Notes: generated from the letters alone by a model not told the origin. A DNA stretch of 64,000 nt from Pseudomonas koreensis (GCF_012986595.1 NZ_JAAQYM010000002.1:496001-560000); one strand, 5' to 3'. Shown: positions 46,785 to 57,565, numbered from the stretch's first letter. Translations and numbers: made by a program.

Positions 46785-47680
46785 TGCGCGCACTCCCGGC
46801 TGATCTACATCATTCAGCTTAGCGGCCATCCCGACGGGCAACGCACCAAGCGACAGGCTGGCAGCATACCTGCGAATGCGCCGAGCTTCACGATGACCGT
46901 GTCCGGACAGGCGATGCTCAATGCTCCCGCATGCAACTTTTTTGGCCAGCACGCACCACAACGGAACCGACAGCGCGATCCAGCACAATGAAATGACCAG
47001 AAAAGCCCAAGGCGTTCATCCCCTGCTCCAGCTCTAACTGTATGAATCCGGAACAGCTGTAAAATTTTTTGCACCAAAACCGCACACCGCGTCTACGCTA
47101 AGTGCGTCGGGTATCCGCCGAATACTCACCGACGGGGTGAACCGGTAACGTTTTTCGTTGTCTCGCGCACGATCCGGTACGGCAACATCAAGCGAGGGAT
47201 GGCGTCAAGCCCTGATAAAGAACGGCTTGAAGCCCAGTGTTTATGAGGTTTTTACAGGGACCGACGAGTGTTCAGAAAAATAACCGCACAGAGAAAGCGG
47301 TTTGTGCACGCTTGTTGCATTCGTACCCATATGGACTATAAGCGCACCACTGGAAGTGGCAGCTTTAAGCCCCATAAGAACAGTGGCAGGGTTGCCCAAT
47401 GGAGATTCAAGTGTTTTGCCAGGGACTCTTTTTTACCGATGCTGGAAGCCCCAGAAACAGCGATAAAGTTGTAAATCCGGCTGCATTGGTACTGTGAATT
47501 TGCGACATCGACCAAGCCATTTGCGACAGCGTCGTAAAGAACATGAATGGTTGAATACGCAAGTATCGCCAACATTGTCGGCGTGATATAAGTTTGCGCC
47601 GACACAAAAAGAAAGAGCCGCCCAGATAATAAAACAGGTGGGACGGCAGTACTCTTCTAAAACCAAAGGAGCAAATCACG
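46785..47680. other. 896-bp gene-free region upstream of the OprD-family porin
   Basis: Short frames here lack ribosome sites and codon character and are not called. It contains a structured block at 47105-47134 (CGTCGG-GTAT...ATAC-TCA-CCGACG) followed by an AACG-TTTTT-CGTT hairpin at about 47147-47159, and two TTTGCGACA direct repeats at about 47500-47530. The porin promoter and leader are in the last part. A non-coding RNA is possible. Confidence 0.5.
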
Positions 47681-49039
47681 ATGCGCGTGATGAAGTGGAG
47701 CATGATCGCCCTGGCTGTTGCAGCAGGCACCTCGCAGTTCGCAATGGCGTCCTCTCAGGATGACTCCAAAGGTTTCCTGGAAGACCAGAGTCTGAAGCTG
47801 AAGACTCGTATGGAATACATGAACCGCGATTACAAAAATGGTGCCGGTAACGTTGCAAAGAAAGACGGCACCCCGGGTTTTGAAAGCGGCTATCGCCAGG
47901 ACACCGGTGTCAGCCAACTGCTGACCTACGAATCGGGCTTCACTCAAGGCACCGTAGGCTTCGGTCTCGACGCCATGGCCATGGGTTCGGTCAAACTGGA
48001 CGGTGGCTCGGGTCGTCGTGGTAACGGCCTGTTCGCGATTGATAGCGACGGCAACGAAGAGAAATCCCAAGGCAAGATCGGCGGCGCAGTCAAATTCCGC
48101 GTTTCCGACACTGTGCTGAAATACGGTCAGCAATTTGTTGCCAGCCCGGTTTTCGCCACTGACGACAGCCGTCTGTTGCCAGAAGTTGCTACCGGTACCC
48201 TGATCACTTCCAAAGAGATCAAGGGCCTGGAACTGAGCGCAGGTCGCTTCACCGCCCTGAGCAAGCAAACCGGCATGGGCCGCGACAGCATCGGCGGCTT
48301 GCCTGATGAGAACGGCAACGGTGGCAAGGGTCTGACCAGCATCAACATCTTCGGCGCTAGCTATGCCTTCACCGACAATTTCACCGGTGCATTTGCCGCT
48401 TCGGATGCCGACCAGTACTTCAAAAAGCAATACGTCAACCTGAACTACACCCTGCCTATCGCCGAAGACCAGTCGCTGAACTTCGACTTCAACGGTTATA
48501 AAACCGAAGGCGAGAAGCGCGGCGATCTGGTCAGCGCCATCGGCGACGAAACTCCCGGCAACGATACCCGTGGCGTAGACAACAAACTGTGGTCCCTGGC
48601 AGCTGCCTATAGCCTCGGCGCGCACAAGTTCACCATCGCTCACCAGCGCTCCAGTGGCGACAATGCCTACTACTATGGCGTTGACGGCAACAGCACCATC
48701 TTCGTTGCCAACTCCATTCAGATCTCCGACTTCGTGGGCCGTGAAGAACGCTCCTGGCAAGCTCGTTACGACCTGAACATGAAGACCTATGGTGTTCCTG
48801 GCCTGAGCTTCATGACCCGCTACGTTAAGGGTGACAACATCAAGACCAACGGTCTGGGTGAAGGTAAAGAGAACGAGTGGAACGCCGAGTCCAAGTACGT
48901 GATCCAGGAAGGCCCGGCCAAAGACCTGTCGTTCCGTCTGCGTTATGCCATGTACCGTTCGAACGGCGCGTACAGCGGCTACGCGTCTGACAACAACGAC
49001 ACCCGTCTGATCGTTGAGTACCCACTGAACATCCTCTAA
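47681..49039 (+). CDS. oprD: OprD-family outer-membrane porin
   Basis: Substrate-specific 18-stranded porin for basic amino acids or other small nutrients. The product is 452 residues. A signal peptide ends near FAMA at about residue 24. The mature start GFLEDQSLKLKTRMEYMNRD is typical, and the C-terminus RLIVEYPLNIL ends in an aliphatic residue rather than Phe. LYGASYAF-like IFGASYAFTDNFTGAF and TRYVKGDNI are family repeats. The start has AAAGGAGC 10 bp before it. The place next to HIT-slyX-csp-dps matches oprD (PA0958) of P. aeruginosa from memory. Substrate may differ, hence the moderate confidence in the symbol. Confidence 0.88.
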   Translation: MRVMKWSMIALAVAAGTSQFAMASSQDDSKGFLEDQSLKLKTRMEYMNRDYKNGAGNVAKKDGTPGFESGYRQDTGVSQLLTYESGFTQGTVGFGLDAMAMGSVKLDGGSGRRGNGLFAIDSDGNEEKSQGKIGGAVKFRVSDTVLKYGQQFVASPVFATDDSRLLPEVATGTLITSKEIKGLELSAGRFTALSKQTGMGRDSIGGLPDENGNGGKGLTSINIFGASYAFTDNFTGAFAASDADQYFKKQYVNLNYTLPIAEDQSLNFDFNGYKTEGEKRGDLVSAIGDETPGNDTRGVDNKLWSLAAAYSLGAHKFTIAHQRSSGDNAYYYGVDGNSTIFVANSIQISDFVGREERSWQARYDLNMKTYGVPGLSFMTRYVKGDNIKTNGLGEGKENEWNAESKYVIQEGPAKDLSFRLRYAMYRSNGAYSGYASDNNDTRLIVEYPLNIL

Positions 49040-49083
49040 TCGGGATATGCAGCTGACGTACTGTAGAGCTTTGCTCTAACAAG

Positions 49084-49117
49084 AACCGCTCACCTGACTC
49101 AGGTGAGCGGTTTTTTT
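49084..49117 (+). terminator. Terminator of the porin gene
   Basis: ACCGCTCACCTGA pairs with TCAGGTGAGCGGT, followed by seven T. Confidence 0.92.
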
Positions 49118-49208
49118 ATGGCTAAAGTTTGCACCTGCCTGCTATTACCGACATAACAGACAATAGTAGCTAGCTACTTATTAGCCAACGAACATCTAGA
49201 TCAAACAT

Positions 49209-49241
49209 AAAAAAACCCAAGAGGGCGAACACCTCTTGGGT
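49209..49241 (-). terminator. Terminator of mscS
   Basis: On the minus strand CCCAAGAGG/CCTCTTGGG forms the stem and the A run at 49209-49215 gives the T tail. Confidence 0.9.
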
Positions 49242-49283
49242 CTGACATTAATTAACTGACCGCCAAGCCAGGTATCAACGTTA

Positions 49284-50126
49284 TTACTGCACAGCGTTTT
49301 CCTGAACCACACGAATCACACGCTGCGGAAACGGAATATCAATACCGGCCGTCTTTAAACGATCTCGCGACTGTTCGTTAAACATGAACATCACATCCCA
49401 ATAGTCTGCAGTTTTAACCCACACACGCAGGGAAACAGTGATCGAGCTGTCACCCAGTGTCGAAATGACCGCCTGCGGCGCAGGGTCCTGCAGAATGCGA
49501 TCGTCCTTGGCCAGATCCAGCAGCACCTGACGCGCCTTTTGCAGATCCGCTTCGTAATCCACACCCACGTCAAACACCACTTTGCGGGTTGGCTGACGGT
49601 TGGTGTTGGTGATGATGCCGTTCGACAGATTGCCGTTCGGGACGATGATGGTCTTGTTGTCACCGGTACGCAGCACGGTGTGGAAAATCTGGATGCTGTC
49701 GACCGTACCCGCCACGCCTTGCGCCTCGATCCAGTCACCGATACGGAACGGACGGAACAGCAGAATCAGCACGCCGCCGGCGAAGTTCGCCAGGCTGCCC
49801 TGCAACGCCAGACCGATGGCCAGACCGGCCGCACCGATCGCCGCCACGAACGAAGTGGTTTCCACGCCGATCATCGAGGCCACGCTGACGATCAGCAGCA
49901 CCTTGAGAATGATGTTCGCCAGGCTGCTAATGAAGCCTTGCAGCGCCAAGTCGGCATTGCGCAGGGCCAGCAGACCACCGAGTTTTTGCGTGACCTTGTT
50001 GATCAGCCACCAGCCGATCGCCAGGGTAATCACCGCCAGCAACACGCGGCTGCCGTATTCCATGATCATCGGAATCCACGCTTGGGATGCCTTGACCAGG
50101 TTGTCCACCTCAGCATTCAAATCCAT
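49284..50126 (-). CDS. mscS: Small-conductance mechanosensitive channel
   Basis: Inner-membrane channel that opens on hypo-osmotic stress. The product is 280 residues, close to E. coli MscS. Three membrane helices lie at about 23-45, 60-85 and 92-120. The pore-lining third helix reads AAIGAAGLAIGLALQGSLAN, and FAGGVLILLFRPFRIGDWIE is the start of the cytoplasmic cage. The beta domain motif VPNGNLSNGIITN follows. It starts the block that matches PA4394 onward. The ATG at 50126 is the clear start. Confidence 0.95.
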   Translation of the reverse strand: MDLNAEVDNLVKASQAWIPMIMEYGSRVLLAVITLAIGWWLINKVTQKLGGLLALRNADLALQGFISSLANIILKVLLIVSVASMIGVETTSFVAAIGAAGLAIGLALQGSLANFAGGVLILLFRPFRIGDWIEAQGVAGTVDSIQIFHTVLRTGDNKTIIVPNGNLSNGIITNTNRQPTRKVVFDVGVDYEADLQKARQVLLDLAKDDRILQDPAPQAVISTLGDSSITVSLRVWVKTADYWDVMFMFNEQSRDRLKTAGIDIPFPQRVIRVVQENAVQ

Positions 50127-50265
50127 CTTCTAACTCCTGATTTCCGGCTACCCGGCCTGTAAAAAATCAACGGCAGAAAGACTGAACCTGTTGGGGCTCA
50201 ATCGTTTCTGCCGCTGCTTGGCCCTCGGACGTTGAAAACGCCGAGAGGTTCCCCGACCGGAAAGC

Positions 50266-50751
50266 TTAGTCGCGGAAATTGTTGAACTGCAGTGGCATGC
50301 CGAATTCCTTGGCACGCAGCGCTGCAATGGCTTCCTGCAGGTCATCGCGCTTCTTGCCGGTGACCCGCACCTGCTCGCCCTGAATGGCGGCCTGCACCTT
50401 GAGCTTGGCGTCCTTGATGTGAGCGACGATCTTCTTCGCCAGCTCCTTGTCGATGCCTTCCTTGAGAATGGCGTCCTGCTTCATCAGTTTGCCCGAGGCG
50501 TATGCGTCTTTTACTTCAAGGCACTGCACATCGATCTTGCGCTTGGTCAGGGCCAGCTTCAGGATCTCGATCATCGCTTCCAGCTGGAACCCGGCTTCAG
50601 CGGTCAGGTTGACGGTCAGGTCCTTTTCCTTGAACTCGAAGCTGCCTTTGCCTTTCAGGTCATAGCGACGATCGAGTTCCTTCACGGCGTTCTCGACCGC
50701 GTTGGTCAGCTCGTGTTTGTCCAGTTCGGATACCACGTCGAACGACGGCAT
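50266..50751 (-). CDS. yajQ: YajQ-family cyclic-di-GMP-binding protein
   Basis: Nucleotide-binding protein with two ferredoxin-like folds. YajQ members from Xanthomonas and Pseudomonas bind cyclic-di-GMP. From the ATG at 50751 the product is 161 residues, starting [20 protein letters not shown]. The open frame to 50946 runs into the panE upstream region and is not used. [20 protein letters not shown] near the end is typical. It is divergent from panE, separated by 139 bp. Confidence 0.95.
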   Translation of the reverse strand: MPSFDVVSELDKHELTNAVENAVKELDRRYDLKGKGSFEFKEKDLTVNLTAEAGFQLEAMIEILKLALTKRKIDVQCLEVKDAYASGKLMKQDAILKEGIDKELAKKIVAHIKDAKLKVQAAIQGEQVRVTGKKRDDLQEAIAALRAKEFGMPLQFNNFRD

Positions 50752-50767
50752 GTAATCTCTCCAATAA

Positions 50768-51808
<1,041 letters not shown>

Positions 51809-51853
51809 GCAGCGGCTACGCTGCCCACTTGTTCCTCTGCTGCGATAAACCTG

Positions 51854-53890
51854 ATGCCATTGCGCCAGCGCCTTGAAAACCTGCCGGTCGGCCAGAAACT
51901 GCTGGCCGCCCTGCTAGTGTTGATGACTACTGTTCTGCTGGTCGCCAACCTGACCTTTATCAGCGCCGCCTACTACATCTCCCAGGAAAGCATGGCGCCG
52001 CAGGCCCTGCAGACAATCGGCCGACTGATTTCCAACCCGAGCCTGGTCTCACAAGCCCTGGAATCGCCGCAAAGCGCCGAACGCCTGCTCAAGGAACTCG
52101 ACAGCTATTCGCCGTTGCGTGCCGCGGCGCTGTATGACGGCAAGGGTGATCGAATCGCCCAGGTGCAGCGTGGCGACAAGCTCAATCTGCCGGAACGCTA
52201 TCGGCACATCGAAGCCTGGCAACTCACCGAGTTTCGCAGCAACCAACTGATCACCCTGCCCCGCCCCGGCACCGCGCCAGGGCATTTGCTGCTGGTCGCC
52301 AGCAGTGAACTGCCGATGGCGTTCTATACCGGCACCCTGACTGCCAGCCTCGGCATCCTGATTTTCAGTGTGCTGCTGTGGCTGGTGATTGCCCGGCAGA
52401 TCAAACGCCTGATCACCCGCCCGATTCATGAGCTGGAAGAACTCTCGCGGCAGGTCACCCGTGAAGAGAACTACGCCCTGCGCGCCTCGCGCGGTAACCA
52501 CGACGAAATCGGCAGCCTCGCCGAGGCGTTCAACACCATGCTCTCGCGCATCGAAGCCCGCGAGCAGCAGCTCAAGCGCGCCCGCGATGACTCGCAAGCC
52601 GCCTACGATCAGGCGCAGGGTCTGGCCGAAGAAACCCGCCACACCAACCGCAAGCTGGAGCTGGAAGTCCAGGTGCGCAGCAAGATCGAGAAGAAGCTCA
52701 CCGGATTCCAGAACTACCTCAACAGCATCATCGACTCCATGCCCTCGGCGCTGATCGCTCTCGACGAACAGCTCTACGTGACCCAGTGGAACCAGGAGGC
52801 CAGCGCGCTCTCCGGGACGCGCCTGGATGAAGCACTGAACCAGCCGATCTTCCTCGCCTTCGAGCCGCTCAAGCCATTCCTGCCGCAACTCAAGCAGACC
52901 GTGGAAGAACACACGGTGGCGAAGATCGAGCGGGTGACCTGGTTCAAGGATGATGAACCCAAGCATTACGCGCTGACCTTTTACCCGCTGATGGGCGGCG
53001 CCGGGCGCGGTGTGGTGATCCGCATCGACGACATCACCCAGCGCCTGTCGCTGGAAGAAATGATGGTGCAATCGGAAAAGATGCTCTCGGTGGGCGGCCT
53101 TGCCGCCGGCATGGCGCATGAGATCAACAACCCGCTCGGCGCGATCCTGCACAACGTGCAGAACATTCGCCGACGGCTGTCGACAGACCTGCCGAAAAAC
53201 CTCGAAACCGCCGAACAACTGGGCATCGAGCTGGACGCGGTCAACCTTTACCTGCAGAACCGCGAAGTGCCAAAACTGCTCGACGGCATCCAGCAGGCCG
53301 GTGCCCGCGCGGCAAAAATCGTCACCCATATGCTCAGCTTCAGCCGACGCAGCACCCGGCAAATGGCCCCGTGCGATCTGCCGGCGCTGATCGACCAGGC
53401 GGTGGAAATTGCCGGCAACGACTTCGATCTGGCGATCGGTTTCGACTTCAAGGGCCAGGCGATCATCCGTCAGTTCGACCCGGCGCTCGGGCCGGTGCCG
53501 GGCACCGCCAACGAACTGGAACAAGTGCTGCTCAATCTGCTGAAAAACGCCGCGCAAGCCATTCACCAGCGCGAAGACGACAGCGAGCCGGGGCGGATCA
53601 TTCTGCGTACCCGACTGAACCCGCCATGGGCCGAGATACAGGTCGAAGACAACGGCATCGGCATGAGCGAGAACGTGCGCAAGCGCACCTTCGAACCGTT
53701 CTTCACCACCAAGGAAATCGGTCAGGGCACAGGCCTGGGGCTGTCGGTGTCGTACTTCATCATCACCAACAACCATAAAGGGCAGATGGAAGTGCAGTCC
53801 GCGCCGGGCCAGGGCACCTGCTTCACCTTGCGCCTGCCACTGACCCAACCGGCGGCCGTCGCTGCCGAAACCAATCAACTACCGAGGTAA
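51854..53890 (+). CDS. Sensor histidine kinase, HAMP-PAS type
   Basis: Membrane two-component kinase, 678 residues. One membrane segment lies at about 15-40 and a second at about 160-182 (LTASLGILIFSVLLWLVIA), enclosing a 115-residue periplasmic sensor. HAMP covers about 183-240, a coiled coil about 235-290, PAS about 290-390 and HisKA about 400-500 with phospho-acceptor H in AAGMAHEINNPLGAILHN. HATPase_c has N box LLNLLKNAAQA, G1 VEDNGIGMSENV and G2 GTGLGLSV. No response regulator is adjacent. It corresponds to PA4398 in P. aeruginosa, linked there to swarming and biofilm, from memory. The next gene starts 3 bp after its stop. Confidence 0.92.
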   Translation: MPLRQRLENLPVGQKLLAALLVLMTTVLLVANLTFISAAYYISQESMAPQALQTIGRLISNPSLVSQALESPQSAERLLKELDSYSPLRAAALYDGKGDRIAQVQRGDKLNLPERYRHIEAWQLTEFRSNQLITLPRPGTAPGHLLLVASSELPMAFYTGTLTASLGILIFSVLLWLVIARQIKRLITRPIHELEELSRQVTREENYALRASRGNHDEIGSLAEAFNTMLSRIEAREQQLKRARDDSQAAYDQAQGLAEETRHTNRKLELEVQVRSKIEKKLTGFQNYLNSIIDSMPSALIALDEQLYVTQWNQEASALSGTRLDEALNQPIFLAFEPLKPFLPQLKQTVEEHTVAKIERVTWFKDDEPKHYALTFYPLMGGAGRGVVIRIDDITQRLSLEEMMVQSEKMLSVGGLAAGMAHEINNPLGAILHNVQNIRRRLSTDLPKNLETAEQLGIELDAVNLYLQNREVPKLLDGIQQAGARAAKIVTHMLSFSRRSTRQMAPCDLPALIDQAVEIAGNDFDLAIGFDFKGQAIIRQFDPALGPVPGTANELEQVLLNLLKNAAQAIHQREDDSEPGRIILRTRLNPPWAEIQVEDNGIGMSENVRKRTFEPFFTTKEIGQGTGLGLSVSYFIITNNHKGQMEVQSAPGQGTCFTLRLPLTQPAAVAAETNQLPR

Positions 53891-53893
53891 CCC

Positions 53894-54478
53894 ATGGGCT
53901 TTCGCTTGTCGAAGATTTACACCCGCACCGGCGACACAGGCGAAACCGGCCTGGGCGATGGCCGTCGCGTCCCCAAGGACCACCCGCGCATCGAAGCCAT
54001 TGGCGAAGTCGACACACTGAACAGTCAGGTCGGTGTGCTGCTGGCCGGGTTGATCGCCGAGCGTGAAGCGTTTCCCGGCTTGGATGAACTGATCGAAGTG
54101 CTCGCCCCCTGCCAGCATCGTTTGTTCGATTTGGGCGGTGAGCTGGCGATGCCGGAATATCAGGCGCTGAACGCGGCGGAAATCGAACGCCTGGAAGCGG
54201 CGATCGATGTGTGGAACGAAGAATTGGGGCCACTGGAGAATTTCATCCTGCCCGGTGGCTCAACGCTGATCGCCCAGGCCCATGTGTGCCGCAGTCTGGC
54301 GCGCAGTGCCGAGCGGCGTTGTCAGCATTTGAATGCGATTGAGCCGTTGGCCGGGGTGGGCCTGGCGTATATCAATCGGTTGTCGGATTTGCTGTTTGTG
54401 GCGGCGCGGTTGATTACGCGGCGCCAGGGGGTGGCGGAGATTCTTTGGCAGCCGGCGGCGAAGCCTGAAGAGCAGTAG
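53894..54478 (+). CDS. Cob(I)alamin adenosyltransferase, PduO type
   Basis: Adds the adenosyl group to cobalamin to make coenzyme B12. The product is 194 residues. The ATP-binding N-terminal motif SKIYTRTGDTGETGLGDGRR is complete, followed by GEVDTLNSQVGVLLAG and FILPGGSTLIAQAHVCRSLARSAERR (shown in part), which carry catalytic Arg/Glu residues. The C-terminal YINRLSDLLFVAARL is typical. It follows the kinase gene after 3 bp, so it is probably co-translated with it. The functional link between the two is unknown. Confidence 0.94.
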   Translation: MGFRLSKIYTRTGDTGETGLGDGRRVPKDHPRIEAIGEVDTLNSQVGVLLAGLIAEREAFPGLDELIEVLAPCQHRLFDLGGELAMPEYQALNAAEIERLEAAIDVWNEELGPLENFILPGGSTLIAQAHVCRSLARSAERRCQHLNAIEPLAGVGLAYINRLSDLLFVAARLITRRQGVAEILWQPAAKPEEQ

Positions 54479-54492
54479 CGCCTGACAGGACG

Positions 54493-54579
54493 TCTTCGCG
54501 AGCAGGCTCGCTCCCACAGGGAAATGCATTCCTTCAGTTGGAATGCAATCAAATGTGGGAGCGAGCCTGCTCGCGAAGA
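54493..54579. repeat. Palindromic repeat, GAGCCTGCTCGCGAAGA type
   Basis: TCTTCGCGAGCAGGCTCGCT at 54493 is mirrored to 54579. The arms meet at an inner GAATGCATTCC-like palindrome. It lies between convergent genes. Confidence 0.9.
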
Positions 54580-54601
54580 GGCCATCAGCCTCAATACATA
54601 A

Positions 54602-55546
54602 TCAAGCCTCAGGCCAGAATGCCCGAATCCCCGCCACACCCTGCGCCCCGACACGCCAGGCCTTCTCGCGCTCCGCCGGGCCAACCCCACCCAGCAGAAA
54701 CACCGGCTTGTTGAAGCCCTCGATCAACGTCGACGCCTGCTCCCAGCCCAGCGGCTGCGCATCCGGGTGAGTCAGCGTCGGCTGCACCGGCGACAGGGTG
54801 ACGAAATCCACGCCCATTTGTTCGGCCAGTGCCAGTTCTTCAGCGTTATGGCACGACGCCGCCAGCCAGCGCTCCGCCGGCAATGGTCGCCCCGCTTCGG
54901 CGTATTTGCGCAGCTGCGCGGACGTGATGTGCCAACCGGCAGACGGGAAATCGCCCAGCCATTCGAACGGCCCCTTGATCATCAGTTGCGCCTTGCCGGC
55001 ACACAGGCCGACCGCATCCACCGCCAGATCGCGGTATTTAGGGTCATAGCCGTTCGGCGCGCGCAGCTGGATCAACTTGATCCCGCCGGCAATCGCCTTC
55101 TGGATCCCACGCAGCAGGGCCGGTGCTTCCAGGTCTTCCGGAGTGATCAGGTATTCGCTTGGCAGGCGCGCTGCTGCAACGATCGGCTGGTTGGCAGCCG
55201 GGAACTCGTAGTCCACCAGTTCCTTCGCGGTGACCCAAGCCAATGGCTGGCCTTCGGCACCGTGCGGTTCGCCGCTGAAGCTCGAGACTTCCCAGACATC
55301 CAACAACACCTGCTTGTCCGGGTAATCGTGGCGGACCTTGATCAGCGGACGCGCAGCGCCAACGACGATGCCCAGCTCTTCGTGCAACTCACGAGCCAGC
55401 GCGCTTTCGACGGATTCGTCAGCCTCGACCTTGCCGCCGGGGAATTCCCACAGGCCACCCTGATGCTGGGTGTCGGCACGGCGGGCGATCAGGATCTTGC
55501 CACTCTCGTCACGAATGACGGCGGCGGCGACGTGTACGCGTTTCAC
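54602..55546 (-). CDS. mutT: MutT-type Nudix hydrolase fused to ThiE-like domain
   Basis: Nucleotide-pool sanitising hydrolase that removes 8-oxo-dGTP, joined to a thiamine-phosphate-synthase-like domain. From the GTG at 55546 (GGAG before it) the product is 314 residues. The Nudix domain at about 1-130 has GGLWEFPGGKVEADESVESA and ARELHEELGI. After YLITPEDLEA the ThiE-like domain covers about 135-314 (GIKLIQLRAPNG, GADFVTLSP-like GVDFVTLSPV, VFLLGGVGP). This fusion is the normal PA4400 form. The start overlaps the GST stop by four bases. The second domain may not be catalytic. Confidence 0.93.
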   Translation of the reverse strand: MKRVHVAAAVIRDESGKILIARRADTQHQGGLWEFPGGKVEADESVESALARELHEELGIVVGAARPLIKVRHDYPDKQVLLDVWEVSSFSGEPHGAEGQPLAWVTAKELVDYEFPAANQPIVAAARLPSEYLITPEDLEAPALLRGIQKAIAGGIKLIQLRAPNGYDPKYRDLAVDAVGLCAGKAQLMIKGPFEWLGDFPSAGWHITSAQLRKYAEAGRPLPAERWLAASCHNAEELALAEQMGVDFVTLSPVQPTLTHPDAQPLGWEQASTLIEGFNKPVFLLGGVGPAEREKAWRVGAQGVAGIRAFWPEA

Positions 55547-56175
55547 GGGTTCAACTCCTCCAGTCCAGCCTTTTGCCACGCCTTGAAGGCGGGCCATTGG
55601 TAGACGGTTTCAACATAAGCTTGATCGATGGCCGGCAGTTGCACTTGATAAGTACGCAGACGCACGGCAATCGGCGCGAAGAACGCGTCGGCCAGGCTCA
55701 CCCGGCCAAACAGATACGGCCCAGGCTCGGTGGCAGCGGCACGGCATTCGGCCCATAGCGCGAGCATGCGCTCGATATCGACCTTCACTTCCGGCGGCAC
55801 CGGGTTGAGCGGTGCGTCGTGGCTCAGGTTGAACGGCATGTGATTGCGCATGGCAAAAAAGCCGCTGTGCATCTGCGCGCAGGCCGAACGGGCCTGGGCA
55901 CGCGCAAAAAGGTCGCTAGGCCAAAGCTGTTCGGACGGGAACTGCTCCGCCAGGTATTCGGCAATCGCCAGAGAATCGGCAACGGTGCCACGGGAGGTTT
56001 GCAGCAGCGGCACCTTGGCGGTCGGCGAATGCTTGAGCAGCCGCTCGCGGGTGTCGGGCTTGCCGAGCTTGATCAGTTCTTCGGTGTAGGGTGCGCCGGT
56101 CAGCTCGACGGCCAGTGCGGCACGCAGCGACCAGGAGGAAAGCAGTTTGTCGCCGATGATCAGGTGCAGGGACAT
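55543..56175 (-). CDS. Glutathione S-transferase family protein
   Basis: 210-residue protein with an N-terminal thioredoxin-like GST domain, opening MSLHLIIGDKLLSSWSLRAA, where the Ser of the SSWS block is the likely glutathione-activating residue. The helical C-terminal domain covers about 90-205. TRGTVADSLAIAEYLAEQFP has the glutathione-binding block (written with S for T in part). It belongs to the maleylacetoacetate isomerase-like branch, substrate unknown. The stop overlaps mutT and it matches PA4401 by order. A repeat lies upstream, before argJ. Confidence 0.9.
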   Translation of the reverse strand: MSLHLIIGDKLLSSWSLRAALAVELTGAPYTEELIKLGKPDTRERLLKHSPTAKVPLLQTSRGTVADSLAIAEYLAEQFPSEQLWPSDLFARAQARSACAQMHSGFFAMRNHMPFNLSHDAPLNPVPPEVKVDIERMLALWAECRAAATEPGPYLFGRVSLADAFFAPIAVRLRTYQVQLPAIDQAYVETVYQWPAFKAWQKAGLEELNP

Positions 56176-56234
56176 GGTGTGGCGCCTTTTCGTCAGTGGA
56201 AAAGCGTTGGGACTTGCGGTGTCTGGACCACCGT

Positions 56235-56328
56235 CTTCGCGAGCAGGCTCGCTCCCACATTAGATCTTCAGTGCACACAAATTGTGTGTACGGCAGAACA
56301 CCGTGTGGGAGCGAGCCTGCTCGCGAAA
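56235..56328. repeat. Palindromic repeat, GAGCCTGCTCGCGAA type, GST-argJ gap
   Basis: CTTCGCGAGCAGGCTCGCTC near 56235 is mirrored to 56328. The centre has GTGCACACAAATTGTGTGTAC, itself a partial palindrome. Confidence 0.88.
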
Positions 56329-56347
56329 GCCACGACTCGGTCTTGGA

Positions 56348-57565
56348 TCAGGTGCGGTACTCGGCGTTGATCTTCACGTATTCATGCGACAGGTCGGTGG
56401 TCCAGATGGTTTCGCTGCAATCGCCACGACCCAGCTCGATACGGATGGTGATCTCTTCCTGCTGCATCACCGCCGAGCCCTGAGCTTCAGTGTAGGTCTC
56501 GGCACGGGCGCCACGGCTGGCAATGCACACGTCGCCGAGGAACACGTCGATCTTGCTCACGTCCAGGTTCGGCACGCCGGCACGGCCGACAGCGGCCAGG
56601 ATACGGCCCCAGTTCGGGTCGGAGGCGAACAGCGCGGTCTTGATCAGCGGCGAGTGCGCCACGGTGTAGCCGACGTCCAGGCATTCCTGATGGTTGCCGC
56701 CGCCATTGACTTCAACCGTGACGAACTTGGTCGCGCCTTCGCCGTCACGCACGATGGCCTGGGCCACGTCCATGCACACTTCGAACACCGCTTGCTTGAG
56801 TTTGGCGAACAGCTCGCCTTCAGCGCGGGTGATTTCCGGCAGTGCAGCCTTGCCGGTGGCAATCAGCATGCAGCAATCGTTGGTCGAGGTGTCGCCGTCG
56901 ATGGTGATGCGGTTGAACGACTTGTTCGCGCCGTCGAGCATCAGATTGTGCAGCACGTCGCGGGAGACTTTGGCGTCGGTGGCGATGTAACCGAGCATGG
57001 TCGCCATGTTCGGACGAATCATGCCCGCACCTTTGCTGATGCCGGTAACGGTGATGGTCACGCCGTCATGCTGGAACTGGCGGCTGGCGCCCTTGGGCAG
57101 GGTGTCGGTGGTCATGATGCCGGTGGCGGCAGCTTCCCAGTTGTTTTCCGACAAATCGTCCAGTGCGGCCTGCAGTGCGCCTTCGATCTTCTCGACCGGC
57201 AGTGGCTCGCCGATCACCCCGGTCGAGTACGGCAGGATCTGGCTGGCATCGACGCCCGTCAGTTCGGCCAGCTTCGCAGTGGTGCGCTCGGCGGCGGCCA
57301 GTCCCGGCTCGCCGGTACCGGCGTTGGCATTACCAGTGTTGGTCAGCAGGTAACGCACGGCGTTCTGCACGCGTTTTTTCGCCAGGATCACTGGCGCGGC
57401 GCAGAAGGCGTTCAACGTGAACACGCCGGCCACGGTCGAACCTTCGGCGCAGCGCATCACTACCACATCCTTGCGCCCGGGGCGCTTGATGCCGGCCGAG
57501 GCGATACCGAGTTCAAAACCGGCAACCGGGTGCAACGTTGGCAAAGGACCAAGACCAACAGCCAT
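56348..57565 (-). CDS. argJ: Ornithine acetyltransferase / N-acetylglutamate synthase
   Basis: Recycles the acetyl group in arginine synthesis from acetylornithine to glutamate. The product is 405 residues, cleaved autocatalytically into two chains. The cleavage and nucleophile motif is [13 protein letters not shown], with the threonine as nucleophile. The N-terminal [17 protein letters not shown] and the C-terminal [17 protein letters not shown] are family-typical. The ATG at 57565 follows GGAGCGCATTC on the minus strand. It lies downstream of secA past a terminator, as in P. aeruginosa PA4402. Confidence 0.96.
   Translation of the reverse strand: MAVGLGPLPTLHPVAGFELGIASAGIKRPGRKDVVVMRCAEGSTVAGVFTLNAFCAAPVILAKKRVQNAVRYLLTNTGNANAGTGEPGLAAAERTTAKLAELTGVDASQILPYSTGVIGEPLPVEKIEGALQAALDDLSENNWEAAATGIMTTDTLPKGASRQFQHDGVTITVTGISKGAGMIRPNMATMLGYIATDAKVSRDVLHNLMLDGANKSFNRITIDGDTSTNDCCMLIATGKAALPEITRAEGELFAKLKQAVFEVCMDVAQAIVRDGEGATKFVTVEVNGGGNHQECLDVGYTVAHSPLIKTALFASDPNWGRILAAVGRAGVPNLDVSKIDVFLGDVCIASRGARAETYTEAQGSAVMQQEEITIRIELGRGDCSETIWTTDLSHEYVKINAEYRT

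Noticed and set aside
46814..47077. Small ORF of 87 residues and the long N-terminus of the HIT frame
   Set aside because: No ribosome site, Arg/Cys-rich translation, and the HIT protein has a better start at 46784.
47268..47474. 68-residue ORF upstream of the porin gene
   Set aside because: No ribosome site, atypical composition, and it overlaps an equally open antisense frame. Non-coding seems more likely.
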